Source: JAWLAT01 sp041395325 (lineage in GTDB: Bacteria > Pseudomonadota > Gammaproteobacteria > Xanthomonadales > SZUA-5). Taken from it: 64,000 bases of DNA. The notes under the pieces are model-generated. The model saw only the letters and a program-made list of their open reading frames with translations. It was not told the origin of the DNA and did no database searches. The DNA lies in contig JAWLAT010000005.1 of NCBI GenBank assembly GCA_041395325.1, forward strand, positions 1 to 64,000. The letters are read 5' to 3'. The first letter of the stretch is position 1. Every line of letters begins with the position of its first letter. Made by a program: the position numbers and the translations under genes. Positions 45,903 to 54,573 of this stretch are shown here, one piece after another.

Positions 45903-46421
45903 TCAGACTACCCACCGACCGTCGCGCAGGCGCAACTTCGGCGCGGTGCGCGTCGCCAGGGTCAGATGACTGCAGAGCGCGTCCAGACCCGCCGGAAGCC
46001 GGATCTGCGACCCCATCAACACCACCTTTCGATCCACCCCGGGCAAGGCTCGCGCCACCTGCCGCAATTGCGGTCCGAATTGCCCGTAGATGTTCGCAGT
46101 GACTTCGGGAAAGAGGTAAATGCCAAAGTGGTTGCTTTGCAGCACGTAGCGCAGGGCGTCGGCCGGCCGCTGGCTGCCTGGCACGGCGATACCGGCTTCG
46201 CGCAGACTCGCCAGACCATGCTGGGATGACCACGAATAGATCGACTGTCCCTGACGCCGCGCCAACATGCGCAGATGGTCAATCACCGGCTTGCAGTCGA
46301 CCACGTCCAGCACGATCAGCGCTGACGACGCTTCCAGCAGGCGGGCGTAGAGCCCATCGGGAACCGAGCCGTCGCCGCCCAGGTAGAGGACTTCGGATGC
46401 CTGTGCTGCCTCGCTGGTCAT
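45903..46421 (-). CDS. Stand-alone Ycf46 N-terminal-like domain protein
   Basis: 172 residues from ATG 46421, which shares its A with the pilZ stop (TGATG); GTG 46424 is an alternative. The pattern ASSALIVLDVVDCKPVIDHLRMLARRQGQSIYSWSSQHGLASLREA, ADALRYVLQSNHFGIYLFPEVTANIY and VDRKVVLMGSQIRLPAGLDALCSHLTL resembles the N-terminal domain of Ycf46-type AAA ATPases (leading strand, then Y-x-W-S-x-x-x-G-L, then a strand with F, then a P-x-x-L-x). That domain normally precedes an AAA module; none is present here. The recognition is by eye. Cytosolic, no membrane helix. Between pilZ and the GGDEF/EAL gene, so it may help pilus function. Confidence 0.6.
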   Translation of the reverse strand: MTSEAAQASEVLYLGGDGSVPDGLYARLLEASSALIVLDVVDCKPVIDHLRMLARRQGQSIYSWSSQHGLASLREAGIAVPGSQRPADALRYVLQSNHFGIYLFPEVTANIYGQFGPQLRQVARALPGVDRKVVLMGSQIRLPAGLDALCSHLTLATRTAPKLRLRDGRWVV

Positions 46422-46777
46422 CACATCGTATGGGTTATTCGGTCCGAACCCAGGGTACCGGCCAGGATTGTTTCAATCTTGGTTCGGACTGCCTCACCAT
46501 CGGCACCCTCGTTGAACTGTACGCCGATGCCGGACTGGCGATTGCCTTGCGCACCTTGCGGTGTCACCCAGACAACCTTGCCAGCAACGGGCAGGCGATC
46601 CTTGTCATCCATCAGCGTGAGCAAAATGAACACTTCGTCGCCCAAATGGTACGTCCGGGTCGTTGGCACAAACAGACCACCACCCCGCACAAATGGCATG
46701 TAGGCCAGATAGAGCGCCCCCTTGTCCTTGATCGACAGAGACAGGATGCCCTGCCGCGGTCCTGCAGAAGTACTCAT
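46421..46777 (-). CDS. pilZ: Type IV pilus assembly PilZ-domain protein
   Basis: 118 residues from ATG 46777, which overlaps the holB stop as ATGA. The sequence starts MSTSAGPRQGILSLSIKDKG and has LYLAYMPFVRGGGLFVPT, LGDEVFILLTLMDDKDRLPVAGKVVWVTP and SGIGVQFNE, the shape of the PilZ protein proper. It lacks the RxxxR start and D-x-S-x-x-G c-di-GMP signature seen in true receptors (here FVPT/GIGVQF); PilZ itself acts by binding PilB and FimX rather than the nucleotide. Required for pilus assembly. Its downstream GGDEF/EAL neighbour could be a FimX-like partner (inference). Confidence 0.93.
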   Translation of the reverse strand: MSTSAGPRQGILSLSIKDKGALYLAYMPFVRGGGLFVPTTRTYHLGDEVFILLTLMDDKDRLPVAGKVVWVTPQGAQGNRQSGIGVQFNEGADGEAVRTKIETILAGTLGSDRITHTM

Positions 46778-47775
46778 CCCTTGACTCTCCTCATGCCCGG
46801 ATCCTCCTTCCATTCACGCCGCACGCTGCAATACAGCTGCAGTATCCGCGCCAGCGCCAGATCCTCGCGCAGTCCGCTGCCCAGTTCACCGGCCATGCGA
46901 CGGCAGGCCTGCCAAGCGTCCGAGAGCGTCGACTGCCACCGCGATGATGTCAAGCCGCCGTTCTGACCTGGCTGCAATTGCCGGGCAGCCATCCACTCCA
47001 GCTGGCGCGAAAGATAGTCGAGCAGGAGATCGACCTGCCCCCCCAGCTGCATGGCGCAGATCGCCGGCGACACTCGTCCGCTTGCGCATGCATCCAATAC
47101 CGATTGCAGTTGTGACCATTGCGCAGGCAGTGATTGCGCTTGGGCGGCCAGCGCGCGCAGGGGACGCCCCGAGGTCTGCTGCAACAGCACCTCGTCCACC
47201 GTCACGCCCTGCGCTTCCAGCCAGGTCCGCTGGACCGCGTCGTCGGGGACCGATGCCGTCAGGCGTACGCAACGGGACAATATCGTGATGGGCAAGCGGG
47301 CTGGCTGATGGGTAACCAGCAGCAGATGGGCATCGGCGCTCGGTTCCTCCAGCGTCTTGAGCAAGGCGTTGGCGGCCGATTCGTTCATGGCTTCGGCGGG
47401 AACCAGCAGCGCCACCTGGCGACCCTGTCGCTGCGGCCGCAGGGTCAATCGGTCGCGCAAGGCGCGCACCGCGTCGACGGTGATCTGGCGGCCCGACTTG
47501 GAATCCGGATCCTGCCGGATCAGGTCCGGATGATGACCGGCCGCCAGCAGTTGGCACTCCGCACAATGTCCACATGGGCCGTGCCCGACGGGTTGGGCAC
47601 AGAGCAACCACGCCTGCAGGTGCTCGGCCAGGGCGGTCTTTCCCAGTCCGGCTGGTCCCTCGATCGACAGCGCATGCGGCACGCGCGCCTGGCGCAACAT
47701 CCGCTGGCACTGATCCAGCAGCGACGCCAGCCAGGGCATCTGGCGTACGTCGGCCCGAACCGTCGCTTCGCTCAC
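46774..47775 (-). CDS. holB: DNA polymerase III delta-prime subunit
   Basis: 333 residues. Clamp-loader delta-prime of the holoenzyme. Walker-A-like GPAGLGKTAL is followed by the zinc module CAQPVGHGPCGHCAECQLLAAGHHPD with four cysteines, then AEAMNESAANALLKTLEEPSADAHLLLVTHQ with the conserved arginine finger region further on (LPITILSRC, SRC motif). Start GTG 47775 overlaps the mltG stop (GTGA), and its own stop overlaps pilZ (ATGA). No tmk gene separates mltG from holB, although that is the frequent order. Confidence 0.94.
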   Translation of the reverse strand: MSEATVRADVRQMPWLASLLDQCQRMLRQARVPHALSIEGPAGLGKTALAEHLQAWLLCAQPVGHGPCGHCAECQLLAAGHHPDLIRQDPDSKSGRQITVDAVRALRDRLTLRPQRQGRQVALLVPAEAMNESAANALLKTLEEPSADAHLLLVTHQPARLPITILSRCVRLTASVPDDAVQRTWLEAQGVTVDEVLLQQTSGRPLRALAAQAQSLPAQWSQLQSVLDACASGRVSPAICAMQLGGQVDLLLDYLSRQLEWMAARQLQPGQNGGLTSSRWQSTLSDAWQACRRMAGELGSGLREDLALARILQLYCSVRREWKEDPGMRRVKG

Positions 47776-48848
47776 CGTCGCCCCAACTGATAGCGTGCCA
47801 CCGCCTGATTGTGTTCGCGCAGGGTCCGCGAGAAATGGTGCCGGCCATCGCCACGGGCGACAAAATAGAGCGCCTCGGTCGCGGCTGGCTGCAGCACGGC
47901 GCGAATGGCGTGTGGGCCCGGCATGGCAATCGGCGTGGGCGGCAGCCCACCGCGGGTGTAACTGTTGTAGGGCGTATCCGTCCGCAGGTCCACACGGCGC
48001 AAGTTGCCGTCGAAGGCATCACCCAGGCCGTAGATGACGGTCGGATCGCTCTGCAGGCGCATGCCAATGCGCAAGCGGTTCGTGAAGACGCCGGCAACCT
48101 GTGGCTGTTCGTCGATCTGGCCGCTTTCCTTCTCCACCACCGAAGCCAGGATCAGTGCTTCGTAGGGCGAGGTCAGCGGCAGATCTGGCTGGCGCTGCTC
48201 CCATTGTTCAGTCAGTTCTCGCTGCATGGCCCAATAGGCCCGTTGCAACAGGTCCAGATCGCTGAAGCCTCGTGGAAACTGATAGGTTTCCGGCAGAAAC
48301 AAGCCTTCGGCATGACGCTCGCTGGCCCCGATCCGGGTAAGCACCTCGCCGTCAGTCAGACCGTCCAGGGTCTGCTGCAGGATCGGATCGGATCGCAAGC
48401 TCCGACGCAACTCGGCAAAACGGGCCCCTTCCAGGATCGTGAAGCGGTACTGCGCCACCTTGCCGGAGGCCAGTAGTTGCAGCACGTCGGCCGGCAGCAT
48501 GTTGGCCTTGACCCGATACTCGCCGGCCTGCAATCGCCGTCCGATGTCGCTCTCACGCTCCAGCAGACGCCAGTACCAGCGCTCGTCCCAGCGCGCCGGG
48601 CCACGACCGCTGGCGATCAACAAGCGATTGACGATGCCATCAAACCCGGTGCCCGGCTCGATGACAACCAGCATCTCGCCGGTGCTGAGCAATGGACGTT
48701 GACGAAAGGCGCTGTAACCGTGCCAGGCCTGCAACGCGACCGTGGCCAGGGCCAGACCGAGCACACACAGCCACAGACCGACCCAGGCGCGGCGGCGCAA
48801 CACGCCCTGAGCGTGCTGGCGGGCGGATCGCGGCGCAGACTTTCTCAT
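47772..48848 (-). CDS. mltG: Endolytic murein transglycosylase MltG
   Basis: 358 residues from ATG 48848 (MRKSAPRSARQ), which overlaps the pabC stop as ATGA. One N-terminal membrane helix (about 22-42, WVGLWLCVLGLALATVALQAW), a LysM-like part with EYRVKANMLPADVLQLLASGKV, and the catalytic domain with LPETYQFPRG, ALILASVVEKESG (catalytic glutamate) and GVFTNRLRIGMRLQSDPTVIYG, ending PYNSYTRGGLPPTPIAMPGPHAI. MltG cuts nascent glycan strands and sets their length. Standard place between pabC and holB. Confidence 0.95.
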   Translation of the reverse strand: MRKSAPRSARQHAQGVLRRRAWVGLWLCVLGLALATVALQAWHGYSAFRQRPLLSTGEMLVVIEPGTGFDGIVNRLLIASGRGPARWDERWYWRLLERESDIGRRLQAGEYRVKANMLPADVLQLLASGKVAQYRFTILEGARFAELRRSLRSDPILQQTLDGLTDGEVLTRIGASERHAEGLFLPETYQFPRGFSDLDLLQRAYWAMQRELTEQWEQRQPDLPLTSPYEALILASVVEKESGQIDEQPQVAGVFTNRLRIGMRLQSDPTVIYGLGDAFDGNLRRVDLRTDTPYNSYTRGGLPPTPIAMPGPHAIRAVLQPAATEALYFVARGDGRHHFSRTLREHNQAVARYQLGRR

Positions 48849-49690
48849 GACGGACGCAGGGCCGATGCACCGGCATCCGAAAGCGCGACGATGGGCTGAT
48901 TCAGCAGTAACAGCCATCGGCGCATCAACGCCGGGCCACGAAGTCCCTGCGGCAACCGCCGCGCATCCAGTTCAATCACCGGTACGGGTCCCCGCACGGC
49001 ATTGCAGAACAGCACTTCGTCCGCACTCAGCAGATTCTCCATCGTCAGCGGTTTCACAGCAGCCACCACGTCGGTCTGACTCAAGAGCCAGGCACGCGTC
49101 ACACCAGCCAGGGCACCGTGGGCCAGCGGCGGCGTCAACCAGCATTCGCCGTGGCGGGCCAGCAGACTACCCTGACTGAAGCTGACCGGTCGACCCAGTC
49201 GATCACGGATCAGTGCAGTGTCATGACCTTCTCGCTCGGCCAGCGATTGGGCTCGAACCTGAGCGGTCAGCGCCAGCCGCTTCAGACCCTGCGGCGAGGG
49301 CGCCTTCCCCAGTGCCTCGCAGGAAAGCCCGGCGCGCAGCGACGGCTTTGCCGGCGGCAATGGATGGGCACTGAGCACCCAGCTGACTGCCGCTGGCCAG
49401 GCTCGTCCATAGCCGCGCCCGGTCGAGCACGCCGTGACCAGGAGCTTGACGACACAATCTGCCGCGCCGGGTGCCAGCTGCTCGAGCGCCTTCTCCAACT
49501 CACCCCAGTCGGGTTGCTGCAGACCCGTAGCGGCCAGTCCAAAGCGCAACCGTGCCTGGTGCCAGGGCCAGAATGGCAAACGACCGCGGCAACGTCGCAT
49601 CGTCTCGAACACGCCATCGGCGTAGTTGAGGGCTCGGCTGTCGACCTCCAGCTGACGCCCGGGCCGGCCATCGATCAGACAATCCAGCAT
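48845..49690 (-). CDS. pabC: Aminodeoxychorismate lyase-like class IV aminotransferase
   Basis: 281 residues. PabC makes 4-aminobenzoate from aminodeoxychorismate using PLP. NYADGVFETMRR, the lysine-bearing QGLKRLALTAQVRAQ and LSADEVLFCNAVRGPVPVIELD fit the family. However, where E. coli has the PLP-pyridine glutamate and N-L-F loop (VTECCAANLF), this protein has VSFSQGSLLA; the glutamate and asparagine are missing. The PLP phosphate and substrate loops otherwise look normal, so activity is uncertain. It starts inside the end of pabB (16-base overlap) and ends in mltG, so it is well embedded in the operon. Confidence 0.85.
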   Translation of the reverse strand: MLDCLIDGRPGRQLEVDSRALNYADGVFETMRRCRGRLPFWPWHQARLRFGLAATGLQQPDWGELEKALEQLAPGAADCVVKLLVTACSTGRGYGRAWPAAVSWVLSAHPLPPAKPSLRAGLSCEALGKAPSPQGLKRLALTAQVRAQSLAEREGHDTALIRDRLGRPVSFSQGSLLARHGECWLTPPLAHGALAGVTRAWLLSQTDVVAAVKPLTMENLLSADEVLFCNAVRGPVPVIELDARRLPQGLRGPALMRRWLLLLNQPIVALSDAGASALRPS

Positions 49691-51072
49691 GGTTCCACGC
49701 CCAATGCCCGCAACAGGCCGCGGGCCTTGCTGCGGGTTTCGGCCAGTTCCCGCGACGGCAACGAATCGGCCACGATGCCCGCCCCGGTGCGGAAACGCAC
49801 CGACCGTTCCCTCTGCACCATGGTGCGGATCAGGATATTCAGGTCCAGCGAGCCATCGATGCCCAGGTAGCCCAGCGCACCGGTGTACGCACCACGACTG
49901 TCGCGCTCAAGCTCGGCGATGATCTGCATGCAGCGCACCTTGGGACAGCCGGTGATCGTGCCTCCCGGAAAGCAGGCGGCGATCGCATCGATGGCGTCGT
50001 ATCCCGGCGCCAGTCTACCGCGCACATTCGACACCAGATGGTGCACATGCGCGTAGCTCTCGACGATGCAGAACTCATCGACTTCGACGCTGCCCGGCTG
50101 GCAGACCCGACCCAGGTCGTTGCGCTCCAGATCGATCAGCATGATGTGCTCAGCGCGCTCCTTGGGATCGCACTGCAACTCGGCCAGCAACTCGGCATCT
50201 TCCGCCGGATCGGTGCTGCGGCGCCGAGTCCCTGCAATCGGGCGGGTTTGCACCAGATCGTCGCGCACCGAGAGCAGCCGCTCCGGCGAAGAGGACAGCA
50301 GATCGGTGCCGCGGAAATGCAGCCAACCACTGAAGGGAGCGGGATTGGCGGACAGCAACGCCTGGTAGAGCCCTGCCGCATTGCCTGCTGCCAGTTCCAG
50401 CTGCCACGCGCGGGACAAATTGACCTGGAACACGTCGCCGGCCAGCAGATAGCCCAGCACCCGTCGCACAGCGGCCTCAAAATCCTCGCCCGGTGCTTCC
50501 TGCCAGTGACTGACTTGCGGTGGCTGCGGTGGTGAAGCGAGCGTCGTCGGCGGCTCGAGCAGGCCCTCCCAGCCAGCCTCGGCGATCGGATGCAAGCTGT
50601 CACTGCCTCGATTGTGCAACCAGGCGGCCGGTGTCCGCAGCGCCACGGCGATCGGCAGGCCGTCATCCGGTGGCGGCAGCTGCAGGATCGGTTCGAGTTC
50701 GCCGATCAGTTCGTAGGCCAGATAGAGACACCAGCCGCCGCCAAATGGTCGAGCCGGTGCCGGTTTCGCGCTCTGCTGCTCGCGCCGTTGCCACATGCGT
50801 AGTGTGGGCAGGAAACCGCCCTGATCCTCGACACCCGGCGGACACTCCAGCCGACCGTCCGCGTGCAACACCAGCGCTTCGCCGTTGCTGGCCAGCAGCA
50901 GATCGTGACGGGCATCGGGTCCGGTGGCGGCCGAACTGCTCAACAGGCACGGAAAGCGCAACGGGTCGGCCGCGCGCCAAGCCAGCAACTGATCCCGCAC
51001 GCGCGGCGCGCTCACGGCGTCAGCCTGGCCAGTGTCGCCAGCATGGATCGACTCGCGACCCGTGCTGTGCAT
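49675..51072 (-). CDS. pabB: Aminodeoxychorismate synthase component I
   Basis: 465 residues. PabB uses chorismate and ammonia (from PabA) to make 4-amino-4-deoxychorismate. The chorismate-binding domain shows DVFQVNLSRAW, SPERLLSVRDDLVQTRPIAGTRRR, CDPKERAEHIMLIDLERNDLGRV, PGGTITGCPKVRCMQII and GALGYLGIDGSLDLNILIRTM. PIAGT fits the PabB type (K in PIKGT of TrpE replaced by A). The start is ATG 51072; an in-frame GTG at 51015 is possible. Downstream in the fab operon after a 54-base gap. Confidence 0.93.
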   Translation of the reverse strand: MHSTGRESIHAGDTGQADAVSAPRVRDQLLAWRAADPLRFPCLLSSSAATGPDARHDLLLASNGEALVLHADGRLECPPGVEDQGGFLPTLRMWQRREQQSAKPAPARPFGGGWCLYLAYELIGELEPILQLPPPDDGLPIAVALRTPAAWLHNRGSDSLHPIAEAGWEGLLEPPTTLASPPQPPQVSHWQEAPGEDFEAAVRRVLGYLLAGDVFQVNLSRAWQLELAAGNAAGLYQALLSANPAPFSGWLHFRGTDLLSSSPERLLSVRDDLVQTRPIAGTRRRSTDPAEDAELLAELQCDPKERAEHIMLIDLERNDLGRVCQPGSVEVDEFCIVESYAHVHHLVSNVRGRLAPGYDAIDAIAACFPGGTITGCPKVRCMQIIAELERDSRGAYTGALGYLGIDGSLDLNILIRTMVQRERSVRFRTGAGIVADSLPSRELAETRSKARGLLRALGVEPCWIV

Positions 51073-51126
51073 CGTGCCGGGATCCCTCGCGCCAGACCGG
51101 GCCGACCACCGTCGACCCGGATGCGT

Positions 51127-52365
51127 TCAACCCATGCGCCGGAACAGCAGACTGCCGTTGGTGCCGCCAAAGCCGAAAGAGTTGGACATGACCGTCTGCA
51201 GCGCCGTTTCGCGCGCGGTGTTGGGGACGAAATCCAGATCGCAGCCTTCATCCGGATTCTCCAGATTGATCGTCGGCGGCACGACCTGATCCCGCAGCGC
51301 CAGCACGCTGAACAACGCTTCCACACCGCCGGCGGCGCCCAGCAGGTGGCCCGTCACCGACTTGGTGGAACTGACCATCAGCTGCTGCGCATGGGCACCG
51401 AAACAGTGCTTGATAGCCAGCACTTCGGCCCGATCGCCCAGCGGCGTGGACGTGGCATGTGCATTCACATACTGCACCGCGGTGGGATCGACCGAGGCAT
51501 CGCGCAGGCAGTGGGTCATGCACTGGGCCGCGCCCGAGCCGTCTTCCGGCGGCGCGGTCATGTGGTGCGCATCGGCACTCATGCCAAAGCCCACCAGTTC
51601 GCAGTAGATCCGGGCACCGCGCCGACGCGCGTGTTCGTACTCTTCCAGCACCAGCACACCGGCGCCATCACTGAGCACGAATCCGTCGCGATCACGGTCC
51701 CAGGGGCGACTGGCCCGGGTGGGTTCGTCGTTGCGCCCGGTCAATGCACGCGAGGAGATGAATCCGCCGACAGCCAGCGGGGTCGTGGCGTGCTCGGAAC
51801 CACCGGCAATCATCGCATCGCAATCGCCGTGGCTGATCAGCCGCGCAGCCAGTCCGATGTTGTGCGTGGCCGTCGTGCAGGCGGTGACCGTCGCCAGATT
51901 GGGCCCCTTCAGACCCAGCTGGATCGACAGGTGACCGGAGGTCATGTTGATGATCGTGCTCGGCACGAAGAACGGTGAAATGCGCCGAGGGCCCGAATCC
52001 ACATAGCTCTGGTGGGTCTTCTCGATGGTTTCGATGCCGCCGATGCCGGCACCCACCGTCACGCCGATGCGCGTGGGATCGTCCCGCTCCACATCCAGGC
52101 CAGAGTCCGCCCAGGCCTGATGGCCAGCGGCAATGCCGTAGTGGATGAAGGGGTCCATCTTCTTGACGTCCTTCGGCGCCACCACCGTGGTCGGATCGAA
52201 ATCCCGCACCTCGCCCGCAATGCGGGTCGCGAAGGCGGAGGCATCGAAATTGGTGATCGGGCCGATACCGCTGCGGCCTTCGAGGACATTCTTCCAGGCC
52301 GTGGCCACATCATTGCCCACCGGGGAAATGATGCCCAAGCCGGTAACGACGACTCGACGGGACAT
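51127..52365 (-). CDS. fabF: 3-oxoacyl-ACP synthase II
   Basis: 412 residues from ATG 52365 (MSRRVVVTGLGIISPVG). Catalytic triad elements are intact: cysteine in TACTTATHNIG, histidine in NAHATSTPLGD and histidine in VTGHLLGAAGGVE, plus the FGFGGTNGSLLFRR ending. FabF elongates acyl-ACP in type II fatty-acid synthesis. It follows acpP after a 124-base gap that contains a strong hairpin (52453-52482), which may lower its expression relative to acpP. Confidence 0.96.
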   Translation of the reverse strand: MSRRVVVTGLGIISPVGNDVATAWKNVLEGRSGIGPITNFDASAFATRIAGEVRDFDPTTVVAPKDVKKMDPFIHYGIAAGHQAWADSGLDVERDDPTRIGVTVGAGIGGIETIEKTHQSYVDSGPRRISPFFVPSTIINMTSGHLSIQLGLKGPNLATVTACTTATHNIGLAARLISHGDCDAMIAGGSEHATTPLAVGGFISSRALTGRNDEPTRASRPWDRDRDGFVLSDGAGVLVLEEYEHARRRGARIYCELVGFGMSADAHHMTAPPEDGSGAAQCMTHCLRDASVDPTAVQYVNAHATSTPLGDRAEVLAIKHCFGAHAQQLMVSSTKSVTGHLLGAAGGVEALFSVLALRDQVVPPTINLENPDEGCDLDFVPNTARETALQTVMSNSFGFGGTNGSLLFRRMG

Positions 52366-52452
52366 GTGCAAACCCTTGTTTTCAGGCAGCCGACTGCGGC
52401 AAACGGCGCCAGCGGCACCGATCACTCAAGACGGCGGGTACCAGTTGGGTGG

Positions 52453-52482
52453 GCAGTCGGACGGTCGTCGCCGTCCGACTGC
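52453..52482 (-). terminator. Strong hairpin between acpP and fabF
   Basis: Perfect 12-base arms (GCAGTCGGACGG and CCGTCCGACTGC) with a 6-base loop, 8 bases downstream of the acpP stop. No T-run follows on the minus strand, so it is probably a partial attenuator or a 3' stabiliser of the abundant acpP mRNA rather than a full terminator. Confidence 0.55.
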
Positions 52483-52489
52483 GGTCAAA

Positions 52490-52726
52490 TCAGGACGCGT
52501 GCGCCTTGATGTAATCGATGGCCTGCTGCACGGTGGTGATCTTCTCCGCTTCCTCATCCGGGATCTCGCACTCGAATTCTTCTTCCAGTGCCATCACCAG
52601 CTCGACCGTGTCGAGCGAGTCAGCGCCCAGATCATCGACGAAAGAGGCCGTGGTCGTGACCTGCTCTTCCTTCACGGAGAGGCGGTCGATGACGATCTTC
52701 TTGACACGTTCTTCAATGCTGCTCAT
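52490..52726 (-). CDS. acpP: Acyl carrier protein
   Basis: 78 residues from ATG 52726; a longer open frame upstream is not used. The phosphopantetheine site is the serine of DDLGADSLDTVELVMALEEEFECEIPDEEAEK, the classical DSL motif. ACP carries all growing fatty acyl chains. It has a 127-base gap after fabG that holds a TACAAT (minus strand, 52771-52766), so a separate promoter is possible though no good -35 is present. Confidence 0.97.
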   Translation of the reverse strand: MSSIEERVKKIVIDRLSVKEEQVTTTASFVDDLGADSLDTVELVMALEEEFECEIPDEEAEKITTVQQAIDYIKAHAS

Positions 52727-52853
52727 GGACGAGATTTCCTTTGCGGGTCGTCGGTGGACGCGGGATTGTAGTGGATGGAAAGTTAAGCGGCCATTCGAGG
52801 CAAGGCCCGGCCCGAGGCCATTGCGCACCCGGCGCAGCGGCCGCAAATGAGGA

Positions 52854-53594
52854 TCAGGGCATGTACATGCCGCCGTTGACGTGCAGGGTTTCGCCGGTGA
52901 TGTAGGACGCGCCCGGCGACAGCAGGAAGGCCACCGCCGCAGCGATGTCATGGGCCTGCCCCATGCGCCCGAGTGCGATGCGTCCCAGCAAGGCCGCCTT
53001 GGCGTCTTCGGGCAGTTCGCGCGTCATGTCGGTCTCGATGAAGCCGGGCGCCACCACATTGACGGTGATGCCGCGGCTGCCGACTTCCTGGGCCAGCGAC
53101 TTGGAGAAACCGATGATGCCGGCCTTGGCGGCGGCGTAGTTGGCCTGACCCGCATTGCCAGTGACCCCGATCACCGAGGCGATGTTGACGATGCGCCCGG
53201 CGCGCGCCTTCAGCATGGGCCGCAGCAGCGCCTTGCAGGTGCGGTAGATGCCGGTCAGATTGGTATTCAGAACGGCCTGCCAATCAGCTTCGGACAGGCG
53301 CATCAGCAACTGGTCACGGGTAATGCCTGCATTGTTGACCAGTGCATCGATCGCGCCATGCCGCTGCAGGACATCGGCCACGCAGGCATCAACGGCCGCG
53401 CTGTCGGCCACGTCCAGGACCAAACCTTCACCGTGGCTACCCAATCGCTCGCCGATGGCTTGCGCCCCGGACTCGCTGGTCGCGGTGCCAACCACCCGCC
53501 AGCCGTCGTTGACCAGACGCGCGGCAATGGCCGCGCCGATGCCGCGACTGGCACCGGTGACCAGCGCCAACGGCTGTCGCTCATTCGAACTCAT
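52854..53594 (-). CDS. fabG: 3-oxoacyl-ACP reductase
   Basis: 246 residues. NADPH-binding GASRGIG near the start, NNAG, the catalytic S-Y-K set (serine in NIASVIG, tyrosine and lysine in YAAAKAG) and the PGFIETDMTREL loop are all there. FabG reduces 3-oxoacyl-ACP. Its ATG overlaps the fabD stop (ATGA). Ordinary gene with no oddities. Confidence 0.96.
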   Translation of the reverse strand: MSSNERQPLALVTGASRGIGAAIAARLVNDGWRVVGTATSESGAQAIGERLGSHGEGLVLDVADSAAVDACVADVLQRHGAIDALVNNAGITRDQLLMRLSEADWQAVLNTNLTGIYRTCKALLRPMLKARAGRIVNIASVIGVTGNAGQANYAAAKAGIIGFSKSLAQEVGSRGITVNVVAPGFIETDMTRELPEDAKAALLGRIALGRMGQAHDIAAAVAFLLSPGASYITGETLHVNGGMYMP

Positions 53595-54517
53595 GACAGG
53601 GCCTCCAACGTGGCCGCGAACTCATTGGCACTGGTCAACGCATAGGCCTGCGCACCTTCGGCACCCCGACGGGCCAGGCCGGCCAGCACCTTGCCCGGCC
53701 CGCATTCGACCAGACGATCAATGCCGGCGCCACGCAGCGCTGCCATCGTGTCGGTCCAGCGTACGGGCTGGCACAGCTGCTCAACCAGCGCGGCGGCAAT
53801 GGCCGTCGGCTCAATGCGGGCCTGGGCGTCGACGTTGTGCAGCACGGGAATCTGCGGCGCACGCAATCGGGTTTCGGACAAGGCCTGCTGCAATGCCGCG
53901 GCCGCGGGCGCCATCAAGGCGCAGTGCGAGGGCACACTGACCGGCAACGGCAACACCCGTCGCACACCGCGCTCCTGCAGCGCGAGCTTGGCCCGTTCCA
54001 CGGCGCTGGCGTGTCCGGCAATGACGATCTGACCGGGCGCGTTCAGATTGGCGGCAGAAACCACTTCATCGCCCGCCACTTCAGCGCAGACCTCGTCGAT
54101 CACCGTCGGGTCGGCATTGAGCACCGCGACCATGGCGCCGGTGCCGGCTGGCACGGCGGCCTGCATGGCCTGGCCGCGCACCCGCACCAGGCGCGTGGCG
54201 TCGGCCAGGTCCAGTACGTCGGCTGCGACCAGGGCGGCGAACTCACCCAGCGAATGCCCGGCCAGCAGAGCCGGTGCCGCGCCGCCACGAGCCCGCCACA
54301 GGCGCCACAGCGCCACATCGGCCGCCAGCAGCGCCGGCTGGGTATTGGCGGTTTCGTTCAGCGCACTGTCGGGACCCTGCTGGGCAAGCGCCCACAGATC
54401 CAGCGAGATCGCCTCGCTGGCTTCGTCAAAACTCTGCCGGACGATGGTCTCGTCGGTGAAGTCGCCCAGCATGCCAACGCTCTGCGAGCCCTGGCCGGGA
54501 AAAACGAACGCTAGCAT
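53591..54517 (-). CDS. fabD: Malonyl-CoA-ACP transacylase
   Basis: 308 residues. FVFPGQGSQSVGM opens the protein; the nucleophile serine is in LLAGHSLGEFAALV, the oxyanion glutamine in PGQGSQ, and the histidine in PVSVPSHCALM. FabD loads malonyl onto ACP. It is 56 bases after fabH, the usual order. Confidence 0.96.
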   Translation of the reverse strand: MLAFVFPGQGSQSVGMLGDFTDETIVRQSFDEASEAISLDLWALAQQGPDSALNETANTQPALLAADVALWRLWRARGGAAPALLAGHSLGEFAALVAADVLDLADATRLVRVRGQAMQAAVPAGTGAMVAVLNADPTVIDEVCAEVAGDEVVSAANLNAPGQIVIAGHASAVERAKLALQERGVRRVLPLPVSVPSHCALMAPAAAALQQALSETRLRAPQIPVLHNVDAQARIEPTAIAAALVEQLCQPVRWTDTMAALRGAGIDRLVECGPGKVLAGLARRGAEGAQAYALTSANEFAATLEALS

Positions 54518-54573
54518 CGAGTCCTCCCAGTGATCGATGAGTGTCCGAAGATCGGAATGAGTGGAAATGGGGC

